From contig PQWQ01000006.1 in NCBI GenBank assembly GCA_002943765.1, positions 2,604,001-2,668,000 on the forward strand: DNA of 64,000 nucleotides. Reading direction: 5' to 3'. Below the pieces are notes generated by a model. The model saw nothing but the letters and a program-made list of their open reading frames with translations, did no database searches and was not told where the DNA came from. The stretch comes from Psoroptes ovis (lineage: Eukaryota; Arthropoda; Arachnida; Sarcoptiformes; Psoroptidae). Below are positions 63,643 to 64,000 of this stretch, piece by piece. The translations under genes and the position numbers were made by a program. Position 1 is the stretch's first letter, and each line of letters begins with the position of its first letter.

Positions 63643-64000
63643 TTATTGTTATTGAACGAATTGAATTATCTATTGTTTCTGTTTTTGTTTTTTCAAAATT
63701 ATTAAAAGATAAATGTAATAGTTTTTCCTTCCTAACATTCAATCAGGTATATCTTTGTTTTCCAAAAATTTTCCCAGAAATTCTCATTTTTAATTTGTAA
63801 ATATAATAATATATATTCCAAAACAAATCTGTATATAATCAGTATAATGTAAGCCAATAATATTAATCTATCGATAAACAAACATCAAACATTTATCATT
63901 AAAAAGTAAACAAACTTTCATTTAAAATTAAATGTCAAAAAATAATAAAAAATTCAAATAAATTTAAAATAAAAAAATTTGTAACTATGGATACATCGAT
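63643..64000. other. 3' flanking AT-rich sequence
   Basis: This is the 3' untranslated or intergenic region of the preceding gene, up to the window edge. No further gene is visible. Confidence 0.5.

Noticed and set aside
1..64000. CRISPR array, bacterial operon, riboswitch, attachment site or replication origin
   Set aside because: The window is eukaryotic, with spliced genes. No regularly spaced repeat-spacer pattern or prokaryotic gene context exists.

Overview
This is a very AT-rich eukaryotic chromosomal segment. Its genes have short GT-AG introns, mostly 58 to 117 bases. The intergenic DNA is full of ATT/ATC/CATT-type microsatellites and homopolymer runs. An arthropod origin is supported by a gene for an ion transport peptide (CHH/ITP) neurohormone with the exact six-cysteine spacing of that family, by an irritans-type mariner, and by BEL/Pao-like and R1-like retroelement remains. 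Base composition, intron size and microsatellite style would suit an astigmatid mite such as a dust or mange mite. That narrower assignment is inference only.

Layout. Bases 1-34,000 are gene-poor. They hold one decayed mariner (7007-8084), a strong hairpin near 10.6 kb, and one intronless gene for an unrecognised single-pass membrane protein (14964-16583, minus). Bases 34,000-39,200 are a graveyard of mobile elements: a 937-bp hAT-like element with a 6-bp target duplication, a gag-like fragment that it interrupts, a 5'-truncated R1-like retroposon, a BEL/Pao integrase fragment, one end of another mariner, and a broken ORF joining a BED-type zinc finger to a GNAT acetyltransferase. From 39.7 kb the window is genic.

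Genes recognised: a 1671-residue acidic protein with about a dozen tryptophan-acidic motifs and weak similarity to FAM114A (39751-44905, plus); an ITP/CHH prohormone (45940-46695, plus, first exon not found); a nine-exon leishmanolysin-like M8 metalloprotease (48531-51373, minus); tyrosyl-DNA phosphodiesterase 2 (56438-57824, plus); the mitochondrial carrier SLC25A39/40 (58322-59817, plus); FAIM (59974-60691, minus); a POLR2M/Gdown1-like protein (60836-61675, minus); the parvulin PIN4 (62096-62559, minus); and an unrecognised acidic, Asn-rich protein (62806-63642, plus). I worked out splice sites by hand for all multi-exon genes. They keep the frame and reproduce the expected family motifs.

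The genes do not form an obvious functional cluster. Spacing in the block from 56.4 to 63.6 kb is tight: 144 to about 500 bases between neighbours, a convergent SLC25/FAIM pair, and a divergent PIN4/unknown-gene pair sharing a 246-bp promoter region. I found no tRNA, rRNA, CRISPR array or clear protein-coding operon. The points most worth a second look are the BED-GNAT chimera, the tryptophan-acidic repeat protein, the nested transposon with its intact target duplication, and the hairpin at 10.6 kb.
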